In this document: piece by piece, positions 22,838 through 32,900 of the stretch
How positions within the stretch are numbered: position 1 is the stretch's first letter
Layout: every line of letters starts with the position of its first letter
Source of the DNA: Omphalotus guepiniiformis
Lineage: Eukaryota > Basidiomycota > Agaricomycetes > Agaricales > Omphalotaceae
Length of the DNA: 64,000 bases
Reading direction: 5' to 3'
NCBI GenBank assembly: GCA_028554645.1
Contig: JAQOOI010000057.1
Location: 1 to 64,000 of the forward strand
The notes under the pieces: generated by a model
Databases searched by the model: none
Seen by the model: only the letters and a program-made list of their open reading frames with translations
What the model was told of the DNA's origin: nothing
Made by a program: the position numbers and the translations under genes

Positions 22838-24660
22838 CGTTATCATCTTCGTATGACGGCTTCCACTTTCTCTGCTCTCGCTATGTCTCAACAGTCTGTT
22901 TGCCGCATATTCCGGAACTTTACGACTCCAACTTTCGCGACGTTCTCCTCCCAGCCACCATTGATGAAGTTGGTGTGGAAACGAAAGGTGGTGATGTTGT
23001 TGGCAAAGAACCACGAAATGTGATGATGGATGTGTTGTTGGCTACCTCTCACCATGCATACACAGAGAATGAAGCGCCTGCATACTGCTTCCGGCGCTGA
23101 CACTGAGGTTGATCTAACAACTGAGGAGCATTCATGAGGGAATTTAAAAAGGACGGTTTTTATTGGTACGTCCAATGCTTTATATTTTCCGCAATTGCAT
23201 ACTCCAATATGAACCAGGGACGAAGGCAACGCTACACGGACCAGGGATGAACGACAGACCCTGCTCAACGTTGCGGATTCATGCCCGCTTTTGGTATCGC
23301 TGTGAAGGGCTGTAGTGCACTCATAACTCTCTCTTGGACGAGGTCTGGCCCATCATTGAGGCTGGTCTTCAGGGTAGTGATGCTTCGGTTGGGAAAGAGA
23401 TTGGTGTTGTGTCCTTGTTAGCGATGACGAGGTGCGTCACCACCTCTCTTTTTGTCTATTGCATGGCTAATGATCATTCTAGATCCGAATCTTCGTTGAC
23501 TTCGACTCAGATATCCCAAGACGCATCGGCCGTTTATCCTCAGAAGACCGTGACGATCCATCCATTCCCACACTCGTCGTCTTTATACTCAGTATTAGTT
23601 TGCTCATGCAACTGCGCGAACGTTACGACGGCTGGGTCTTTCGTAACGCCGTAATTCTATCTGTCTATGCTCTGTTACCATGGGAAGTCGAACCTCCGGT
23701 ATACGTCTGCAGAGAAGGGTCGAGGACTTCAAGGGTGGTTTGGTGGGCAACAAAGCGGTTGTTGTTTATTGGGTTTGCGTTACGACTGGTGGACTTACTG
23801 GAAGTACGGTGCGTGGCTCTCTGCTCTAGATCATTTTTCATCCTTTGGCTAGAACTCCAAGTGCGACAATTGCGCAAAGGTTCTCGAACATTCTGTCTCC
23901 TGTTTTCACCACAATCTACGACCTTCGACATGGGTACACCACCACAACGGCGCCTCCAATGGCTACAATAATCGATAGGAGTACAAAGAGGGACTTGTGA
24001 ATGGGGCGCGAGGCAATGGGTGGGACTTAGACTGCTGAGAAAATAGAGGGTTGACGGGTTAACGGACGACCAGCGAGATGTTCTAGTGAGTGCAATTTCC
24101 CATTTCACGGACTACCGGACTGAATCTTTGAATCGAATTGGTAGGTTAGTTTATCTTGATCCTTGTCTGGTACAGAACATTCCAATAAAGGATCATGCGG
24201 CTGTTGGATTCCATTTCGATACCTCCACGAGTTCTCCTTCCTCAATCATGAAGTATTCTATTCATGTGGTGCGTTGTCGTAACCTTTTGCTTCGAAATCG
24301 TTATTCATGCACGTCTATTGGTGTTCTGCATATCGTCAGTTCTCGTACGATATCCAATGCAGGTTTCGTGGACCCCAACGAACAACTCGGAAGTACGACA
24401 GAGTGTCTGTGAGCGAAGAGGATGTTGCAGGGGTTGGATGAGCAGGATGATGTCGTTGAAGGGTACTGTAACGGGGTCCGCAGTAGGAGTGTACGTTCCT
24501 CGTGTACATCGTCTACACGCCACTCGTTAGAATTTTAATTTGAACTAGTTCTTCCATGTTCTACTTGAGATATGTTTCCCATGCATCCTCGTGTTCTTGT
24601 TCAGTGGAATTCCGGGACGGAGGATGTTAATGATAACTCGTTACTATAAAATCTAGCTTT
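22838..24660 (+). pseudogene. Decayed opposite-strand coding region in the Ty3 element
   Basis: Coding-like exons appear on the plus strand with good splice sites but without a continuous frame. MREFKKDGFYW at 23135 joins through a GTACGT...AACCAG intron to DEGNATRTRDERQTLLNVADSC. Around 23490, after a GTGCGT...CATTCTAG intron, another frame reads FVDFDSDIPRRIGRLSSED and a hydrophobic stretch. At 23679 ACCATGGGA opens a frame that splices to a CDNCAKVLEH segment ending at 23978. I could not build one product, so I read this as a degraded or captured gene. No family recognised. Confidence 0.35.
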
Positions 24661-24722
24661 TCATCATGTATTCATCCCATTGTCCTCTTGACAATTCATC
24701 CGTCTTTCGCCTTATTCCTGCC

Positions 24723-25876
24723 ATGAATTTCGAAACCTCTGCTACTCAGTCCTCTGTATTAGTTGATCTCGTTCCTCGCATTGCTGGTGGTGGCTCTCTC
24801 ACTTGGATGAACATTCCAGTGGTGCCAGCTCCAAGTCTTCGAGAACTGGTAGACATGTGGGTACTTCTTTGAACTCCATTTGTCCAAGTGAGCTGACCAA
24901 TTACCTTAGCCGTATTAGTGAACTTGAAGCGGAATACAAGGAACAATTGAAAACCAATGAGCCGACAGTTTTTCGAGGCGAAACTTTAGGGGCTAGGTAA
25001 GTGTAAATCACCATTTCGTGGTGTTGTATTGATAGTTTTTTAGGCTCGTTGCTAGCCTTCGCGCTCGAGCGAAGCTCCTTATGGATGATAAACGAACATT
25101 AGAGGATGAAAAGAAGTCACTTGAAAGGTATGTTGCCTATCCTCCCATGTTCTTTTTTTTTGCTGCTGTTGCTGATATCTTCCCCTAGTGATCTTACTCG
25201 TACTCAGGAGGAATTGACTGTAGCTCGCAACACTGGTTCTCGCATGGGTCAATTAGCCGCAACCCTACAAGGTCAGGTAGTGCGATTGAATCGTATGAAG
25301 AAATCGTACTACTGCGTGGTAGCTGCTCAATCTCGTCGTAATGGTCAACTTAAGGAGCGTGATGCGGAGATTGTACGCCTTCGTCGGGAGTTGGAACAGG
25401 GAACGGTGCTTCAGAGAATTCTGGCTGATATGGCTTATAGGGGACTTCGTGCGGACCCTACCCCCTTCTTCGATGCGCTTCGTCGGGACTTAGAGACCAT
25501 TGTGCGGGGTGTTTTTCAAGCTCAACACCAGTTGTCAGAGGGGCAGATGAGGGTGGAGACACTGGAATCTTGGCTTGTTGAGAGCTTTGACAAGATGATG
25601 GGGACTATTTCACATGCTCGTCTCACTCGGGATGAACTCCTGTCTCTGCATTTCCAACGTCTTGGTATTGCTGATGCTCTTGCTCACCTCTCTAACATTT
25701 CTCGCATTACTTATCCCAGTGCCTGGACTGTAGCTGAATCTCATGTCAATCCAGTGGTTATTGACTTGGATGATGATGAAACAGTTACAGGTTTGTCTCC
25801 TGCTATTATTGACCTGACTGTTGATGATGAGGGAGATGGTGAAGTGGAATTGGAGTATCCAGAGTTAGATAATTAG
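24723..25876 (+). CDS. Antisense coiled-coil protein with SUMO-interaction-like motifs, 330 aa
   Basis: A spliced gene within the retrotransposon but on the opposite strand. Exons 24723-24856, 24910-24996, 25044-25127 and 25189-25876 total 993 bases. Introns have GTGGGT/GTAAGT/GTATGT donors and CTTAG/TTTTAG/CCCTAG acceptors. An in-frame ATG at 24666 would add 19 residues. After a Ser/Thr-rich start come heptad-rich segments (RISELEAEYKEQLK; LEDEKKSLESDLTRTQEELT; LKERDAEIVRLRRELEQ), probably a coiled coil, then a helical region, then an acidic end with VVIDLDDDE and AIIDLTVDDEGD, both like SUMO-interaction motifs. Function unknown; it may be a captured host gene or an element accessory protein. 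It ends about 100 bases from the pol stop, tail to tail. Confidence 0.75.
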
Positions 25877-25979
25877 GGAGATAGTTGTAACCAATGTATG
25901 CCAAGAAATAACCTGATTCTGTACATGACAAGTAGATGATTAACTCTCTATGCCATATTGCTTGAATGATTTGTTGAGG

Positions 25980-28900
25980 TTATTTCTGAGTTTGACTTCT
26001 TTCCTGTTCTACTGCTCTCTCCAGTTCACCATCATGAAGTCCTATTTTGTTGGGATGCTTTTGGTGAAAATCTTCAATGTATTCTTGAGATCCAACCACA
26101 TTTCTAATTGGTTCCCAAGAATCATATTCTGGATCATAACCTTTCCAGCGGACTAGGTATTCCATTCTTCCCCATCTTCTACGGTTATCCAAAATTTGTT
26201 CCACTTCATAGTGTTCTTCATCATCAATTTCAACTGGGGGAGGAGGTGGTTGTCGACGTTGGGGAAAATGTTCCGGTGGATTAGCAGTCAACAAGTCCAC
26301 ATGGAATGTATTATGAAGAGTTTGCATGCTGCGTGGTAATGCCAATCGATATGCATGATCAGAAATCTTCTTAACTATCTTGAATGGTCCCAGTTGCTTA
26401 TGATCCAACTTCTTGGTAGGCCTTTTAGTCTTGATGTTTTTTGCATTTAACCATACCAACATTCCTTCCTTCCAGTCACTAGGTGTCTTCCTTCTTTTAG
26501 GATTGGTGTACTTCTTTGCTGATTCATTACTCCTTTTGATTTCACTCTTTAGGTAATCATGAACATCTTTAAGTTCTTGAGCCTTTAACTGTGCCTGATG
26601 ATTTGGCAACCCTTTGAGTGAAATGGTTAATCTAGGATGGAATCCTTTATTTGCAAAGAAGGGTGTTAGTCCAGTAGCATCACTTGGAGAGTTGTTATAA
26701 GTGAATTCTGCTAGTGGAAGCCATTCTTCCCAATCATCCTGGTCATAGTTAACAAACAGTCTGAGATACTGCTCCAAAGTCTGGTTTGTTCTTTCAGTCT
26801 GTCCATCTGTTTGTGGATGATAACCAGTGGAATAATTGGTTTTGACATCTAGTGCATCACAAAGTGAATGCCAAAAGGTTGACACAAAGGTAGATCCTCT
26901 ATCAGAAACTATATCCACTGGAAGACCATGCTTGGAAAATATGTGCTTAATGAAGAGTTTAGCCAGTTGTGAAGCATTGTCATCAGTACGACATGCTATG
27001 AATACTGCTTGTTTGGTCAACCGGCAAACTACAACCATAATAGCATTAAATCCATTTGATTCTGGCAGTTCTCCAATATGGTCCACTGATATAGAACTCC
27101 ATGGTCTTTCACCAATGGGTAGTGGTTTGAGCAGACCAAATGGTTTCCGGCGACTACTCTTTGCCCTCAGACATTCATGACAACTTCTAACATACTTCTT
27201 TACATCCTTTTGCAATCCTGGCCAAAAGTATGTCCGGTGAATCATCTGTGCTGTTTTCCGCATTCCAGGATGGCCCATTAGCTTATGGTCATGATGTACT
27301 TGAAGGATTCTAAGTCTAAGAGAAGCATTGTTTGGTACATAGACCAATCCATCTCTGAGTAGTAATCCATTTTCCATCTTGAATGGTCCAGGCTCTTCTG
27401 ATTCTGCTATAGCCTTGTGCTCTTTCCAGTATCTATCCTTCTCTACACTATGGATGTGTGCCAGGTCTGCTTCATCATTCATAATAAGAGAAGTTGATAA
27501 CCTTTCAGGATTTAGCAGTACCCTGTGATTCTCACTGTTCACTGCTGCTTGTGCTGACTTCTTGGGGTAGACATCATTTCTCCTTGTAAGGGCATCTGGT
27601 TTTCCTCCTAATTTTCCTGGCCTGTAGTTGATCACAAAGTCAAATCCTGATAGAAACTCTGACCATCTTGCTTGTCTTCTACTCAGAGTTTTGGTGGTAG
27701 TGAACCATTGAAGGTTATTGTGATCTGTGAAGACTTCAATCTTGTACTTGGACCCTTCCAAATATGCACGCCACTGTTTGAATGATTCTACAATAGCTAA
27801 TAGCTCCTTATCATAGATATCATAGTTCAACTCTGCACTAGTCATGCTCCTTGCATAGAATGCAATAGGGTGTATTTCTCCAGATTCCTTGTTCTGCTGG
27901 GATATAATGGATGCTATAGCATAGTCAGATGCATCAGCTTCCACAATGATAGGTAATTCTGGATCAAAGTGCTGGAGTATAGGAGCTTCTTGAAATGCTT
28001 TCTTCAAGAGTTCAAAGACTGTGGTGCATTCTTCTGTCCAAATCCAAGGTTTGTCTTTACTGGTAAGCCTTGTGAGAGGTTTGACTATTCCAGAATAGTT
28101 GTCAATGAATCTTCTATAAAAATTTGCAAACCCCAAAAATGATTGTAGCTCCTTCACATTTGTTGGTGTCTCCCATTTCTGGATAACTTCTATCTTCTTG
28201 GGATCCATAGTGACACCTTCTGGAGAAACAATGACACCTAGATATTCAACAGAGTTGGTATGGAATTCACATTTCTCTGGTTTGATATGCAGATCATGTT
28301 CTTCCAGTCTTTGCAACACTTTAGAGACATGTTCAAAATGTTGTTGCTCATTTTCTGAGAAAATCAAGATGTCATCAAGATAGACTATGACAAACACATC
28401 TACCATGTCACGGAATATGTCATTGATGAAGTGCTGGAATACAGAAGGAGCATTGGTTAGACCAAAGGGCATGACCAAGTACTCATAAGCACCATATCTG
28501 GTTCTAAATGAGGTTTTCCATTCATGTCCTTCAGCAACCCTTATATTGTTGTACCCTGCTCTGAGGTCCAGTTTGGTGTAGATTTTAGCACTTCTCAACT
28601 GGTCAATGAGATTACCAATGAGTGGAAGGGGATAGCGGTTCTTTCTTGTAAGCCTATTTAGTGCACGATAGTCCACACACAGTCTGAGACTTCCATCTTT
28701 TTTCTTGGCAAACAAGACTGGAGCTCCAATTGGTGAACTAGAAGGCCTGATAAATCCCTTTTCCATCATTTCATCAATGTAATCCTTGAGAACCTTCAAT
28801 TCTTTTTCTGACAGGTTGTATAACTTCCCATAGGGTGGTAGTTTGTCATCCTCAGTATCAATCCTGATATCATAAGGTCTATGTTGTGGCAGGCCTTTAG

Positions 28901-29903
28901 CTTCTGTGGCTGAGAAAGCTTTGGCATATTGATGATACTGTTTGGGTACAAATTTATCCAGTAGTTCTTGCTCAGAGAGTTTGCTGGATTTTGGTTTATC
29001 TGGAACTTCTGAATTCTCATTACTGGTAGAGGCCATTCCTGCATCTACTTCTGCTTCCTCAATGCTTGGCATTATGTATAGAATTGATGCTTCACATCCT
29101 TCCATCACTAGTTGAGCAAAGGAGGCTGCACCTAGCAAGCATATATGTGGGGTGTTATCTTCCATTTGAGGATCAGAGGTAGGAGGTTTAGATTTGGGAA
29201 TGGACTGTTGAATTGTTTCCTGCTCTTGGAGGTATTCATTCATCTCATCTATGTGTATCAAGATTGGGTCTTCCAATCCTAATCCTGACTTCTGAAATTC
29301 ATATATCTCTTCCTCATCTTCTATAGTTACTCCATTCTTCTTGTTTATGGAAGGTCTGACAATATAGTGTGTGATCTGTGTGAGATCATATACTTCTGCA
29401 GCCATAAGCTGAACACTGTTATTGAAAGAGAACTTCAAGTCAGTCCAGTTTACTTGAGGATTGTACTTCCTAAACCAAGGTAGTCCCAGTACTATGAGAG
29501 TTTCAGGATGAAGCTGAGTAACCAAGAAGTTTATATGATGAGTTGTTCCATCAGTGAATGTGATTGGTGCAAAGAATTTGTGTGTGATTTTCCCTGCAGA
29601 GGTGAATTGTCCATCAAAGAGTCTTAGTGGAATGGGAAGAGGTAGGGGCTTGAGTCTTTCAGGATAAAGACTTGCTAGTTTGATATCAATGAATTCTCTA
29701 GTTGCACCTGTATCCAGCAGGCAGTGATAGTTAACAGAGTTGGAATTGAAAATTGTTGCAGAAATGATGAAGGATTGTTCTGATCTAGAAGTTATGGTGA
29801 CTGGTTCAACCACTGCACCATTTAAATATATGGAATCAGTTTCTTCTGGACTCAAATGTGACTCCTGCCATCCTGAGTCTCCTGCAAGTTTCCCGAGTTG
29901 TTG
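25980..29903 (-). CDS. pol: Pol polyprotein (PR-RT-RH-IN-chromodomain), ~1307 codons
   Basis: Catalytic polyprotein reached by -1 frameshift from Gag; it has no own ATG. Numbering from the TTG at 29855: aspartic protease LLDTGA (about 46-51); reverse transcriptase with FAKKKDGSLRLCVDYRALN and YLDDILIF (about 490); RNase H with EADASDYA, YDKELLAIVE and TDHNNLQWF; integrase zinc domain HHDHKLMGH...CHEC, then the D, D, E catalytic residues in VDHIGE (about 923), VSDRGS (about 983) and QTDGQTERTNQ (about 1020); a GPF module; and a chromodomain YEVEQILDNRRR...YLVRWKGYD...SWEP (about 1217-1265). The chromodomain should direct integration to methylated-histone chromatin. All catalytic residues are present and the frame is unbroken. 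Confidence 0.97.
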   Translation of the reverse strand, partial: QQLGKLAGDSGWQESHLSPEETDSIYLNGAVVEPVTITSRSEQSFIISATIFNSNSVNYHCLLDTGATREFIDIKLASLYPERLKPLPLPIPLRLFDGQFTSAGKITHKFFAPITFTDGTTHHINFLVTQLHPETLIVLGLPWFRKYNPQVNWTDLKFSFNNSVQLMAAEVYDLTQITHYIVRPSINKKNGVTIEDEEEIYEFQKSGLGLEDPILIHIDEMNEYLQEQETIQQSIPKSKPPTSDPQMEDNTPHICLLGAASFAQLVMEGCEASILYIMPSIEEAEVDAGMASTSNENSEVPDKPKSSKLSEQELLDKFVPKQYHQYAKAFSATEAKGLPQHRPYDIRIDTEDDKLPPYGKLYNLSEKELKVLKDYIDEMMEKGFIRPSSSPIGAPVLFAKKKDGSLRLCVDYRALNRLTRKNRYPLPLIGNLIDQLRSAKIYTKLDLRAGYNNIRVAEGHEWKTSFRTRYGAYEYLVMPFGLTNAPSVFQHFINDIFRDMVDVFVIVYLDDILIFSENEQQHFEHVSKVLQRLEEHDLHIKPEKCEFHTNSVEYLGVIVSPEGVTMDPKKIEVIQKWETPTNVKELQSFLGFANFYRRFIDNYSGIVKPLTRLTSKDKPWIWTEECTTVFELLKKAFQEAPILQHFDPELPIIVEADASDYAIASIISQQNKESGEIHPIAFYARSMTSAELNYDIYDKELLAIVESFKQWRAYLEGSKYKIEVFTDHNNLQWFTTTKTLSRRQARWSEFLSGFDFVINYRPGKLGGKPDALTRRNDVYPKKSAQAAVNSENHRVLLNPERLSTSLIMNDEADLAHIHSVEKDRYWKEHKAIAESEEPGPFKMENGLLLRDGLVYVPNNASLRLRILQVHHDHKLMGHPGMRKTAQMIHRTYFWPGLQKDVKKYVRSCHECLRAKSSRRKPFGLLKPLPIGERPWSSISVDHIGELPESNGFNAIMVVVCRLTKQAVFIACRTDDNASQLAKLFIKHIFSKHGLPVDIVSDRGSTFVSTFWHSLCDALDVKTNYSTGYHPQTDGQTERTNQTLEQYLRLFVNYDQDDWEEWLPLAEFTYNNSPSDATGLTPFFANKGFHPRLTISLKGLPNHQAQLKAQELKDVHDYLKSEIKRSNESAKKYTNPKRRKTPSDWKEGMLVWLNAKNIKTKRPTKKLDHKQLGPFKIVKKISDHAYRLALPRSMQTLHNTFHVDLLTANPPEHFPQRRQPPPPPVEIDDEEHYEVEQILDNRRRWGRMEYLVRWKGYDPEYDSWEPIRNVVGSQEYIEDFHQKHPNKIGLHDGELERAVEQERSQTQK

Positions 29904-32900
29904 TCATCTTCATATTCCTCTCCATTGGCGCCCTCTTGGAAATTGGTGTCTTCTATCTGAATAATGCCATCCTCTCCTTCAACTTCCAAATATGTTCCAT
30001 CTCTTTCTTCTTCAACATTGTCCACAAACACTGCTCTACCATTGACAGCATTGCCAGTCCCTGTATTGTTGCCATAGCGGTTTGCATTTGAATTGGAGTT
30101 TGGCATTGGATAAGTCCTACATTCTCTACCAAAGTGCCCTGGTTTGCCACAGCGCATACACAACCTTTCTCTCATCCGCCGTTCATATTCTTCTTGTGAA
30201 ATACGGGGTGGGAAGTTTGATTGGGATTGTGTTTCTCCTGTTTCTGCAGCATTCCCACTGACTGCATTGGGAGTGTTAGCATTACGAAGTCGATAGGTAT
30301 TGTTTGACACAAAACGAGTTTGAACTACACGCTGATTAGTGTCTGTTTGTTGATTATTCCAGTTGCGACTATAAGTGTTGTCTCCAAGACCCATGTCATT
30401 GAGTGCTTCACGAGCAGTATCAATTTCCAGGAGTCTTTCAACAACTTCATCATAAGACTCAGGAATTTTCCCATTGTTTGTGAGTCGATTTCTGAGATCA
30501 GAGCGGATTTGTCGGAGCAATCGGAACCGTAAAGCTGGATCATTGTAGTTGGTCTTATTTGCCACATCCTCAAAGCGCACAAGGAAATCAGCAAAGGCTT
30601 CTTTGAACTTCTGATATACAGTATCCAGTTTGGATTGAGAGTATAAAGTCTCATCATGTAAGCCAAACATCTTACTGAACATCTTTAAGAATTCATTCCA
30701 TGTGTTCAAAGCTGCAATGAAATTGCCATTTCGCCGTTTGCGCATGAGATTGTTGTAATACCGCAAAGCTGGACCATTGAAATATGATGCGGCAAATGTA
30801 ATTTGAGATGATTCAGAGGCATAGATGGTGGGTTTGGCAGCAAACATGTTCTCACAGCTGTCAACAAAGGTAGACCATTCAGCACGGCTTTCTCCAGAGA
30901 ACTCTTTGGGTTTGTTGATGTCCAACTTAGCTTCTCTATTGAGAGCACGAGTGAGTTCTTCTCTTTGTCGACGTTCTTCTGCATCTTCCTGATTGCGGCC
31001 ATCTCTTCCATCTCTTCCATCTCTACCATCTCTGCCATCTCTACCATCTCTACCATTTCTACCATTTCTTCTATGATTGTAGTCATCATCACTTTCATCT
31101 CCAGATGGGGGACCATTTGGTCCTTGGGGTCCTCCTGGTCCTCCTGGTCCTCCTGGTGTTGTCCAATGACTTGGTCCTTCCCCTCTAGATGACTGATTGT
31201 GTTCATCATCAGAATCAGAATCAGAATCATCATAGTGAGAGTGCCCAGGGCCATTGGGGTCATCTGGGGGTCCTCCAGCATTCCTTATGGGAGTCTTACC
31301 TTTGTTGGGAGTATAAGGATATTGTTGGTTTCTCCTTAATTCTGAAATCCTAGATGATCCTGGTGAGTGACTTACCTCATGATTTCTAGAAGGTCCTGCT
31401 GTGTTTTGCCTGTATTGCCTAGAAGTGTTTTGATCCTCTCTTCTAACATCCAAATGTGGTGGGGCATCTCTTTCCATACCAGAGGGTACTCTGTTCCTAG
31501 CTGCAGGCATCTGCATTGAATGAGACTGATTGGAAGGACCTAGCTGTACTGGGGCCTGAGCTCTGGTTGGTTCATCTTGAGGATGTAAGGGGGAATTATT
31601 TGGTTGAGGCTCAACTCTGGTTTGACCTCTTTGGATTCTTGATTCTAATTCTTCCCTCCAAGTTTGTGTCCTGTTTCTCCTCTGTACTCCACTAGATTCC
31701 TGTACTGAACTCTCTGGAGGTACCTCATCATCTCTATAACCAGGTACTCTGTTGGGTCTCAAAACTGTTTCAGGTTCATTTACTTCCACATCTTCCTCTT
31801 GTGATTCATGGATGAAAACTGCTGTATCATCTATGTAGTTGACACTCTGAATGTTTTCCTGTGGAAGTTCTTGAACTACAGGATTAGATGAATGAGTTTC
31901 AATATGATTGGATGCTCTGTTTGAGGAAGGATTGGATGTTCTGGAAGTGGGAATCTGTTCATAAGTAGGTGCTGGGGGCTCTCCAGGATATGGTGGTACA
32001 GGGTCTGGGATATTGTACTCTGTGTTTCTGTAGAAAGGAACATTGGGTATCCCTACTACAGTGGTGGAGTCTGACCCTGAGGATACCATTATTGGTTGAG
32101 TACTAGGGTGCCAGGGAGTTGCAATACGTCCTTGCACTGCTTGGGGTATTGTACTTCTCACAGTTGAAGGAGTAGTGTTGATGAATTGTTGTACTCTACC
32201 AACAGTACTAGGCCAATGTACTGCATGTTGAGGTGATTGTACTGGAGTATGGGTTGGTACTCTAGTATACCCTTGTAGGTTGGTATGAGAGCTCCTGACT
32301 GACCTATCATCTACCACTTGCCAATTTCCATTCACATTAGCAGAGTTCAGAGTCCACTGGAAAATGTCCATTTCAGGATATAGCTGGTAGGATCTTGGAG
32401 ATGTTGAATGTGGATGATCACTTGCCTCTGAAAGCAAGGTTGTTCTGGCAGAGTGAGGGGTATTACTCCTTGGAGATGAGACTCTGCTAGATGGCTCTTG
32501 CATATTCAAAAGATTGAGCATCATGGGTCTTTGTGAGAAGTTATATAGATTTGTGAGTTCCCTTGCATTATGAGGGAATTGCAAAGCATGTGCTATGGGC
32601 TCTGATAAGTCAGATAGATTAGTTTGAGCCAGCCTGCGCATCATACGGATCCATCCATAATCATTTCTCCAAGAATCATCTTCTACTCCAATGCTGAGTA
32701 AAAAGGCTCTGCTTGAAATTGCCAATCCTGCTAGTTGAGTAGCTGATACACTACGCTCCTGTTCATAGTCATTGGTGGTATGGGATCCTGATGAAGCTCT
32801 GTGTGAAGGTATACTCTCTCTGACACTATGTCTTTGACTTCTGTTAGAGTGGATAGTATTATGTGTGGATGTTGGAGCACCATGTGAAGTAGAATGTCCT

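Noticed and set aside
22888..23268. Minus-strand 126-codon frame within the Ty3 element
   Set aside because: Would be in element orientation, but it has no motif and the plus strand shows better exon-like structure with splice sites.
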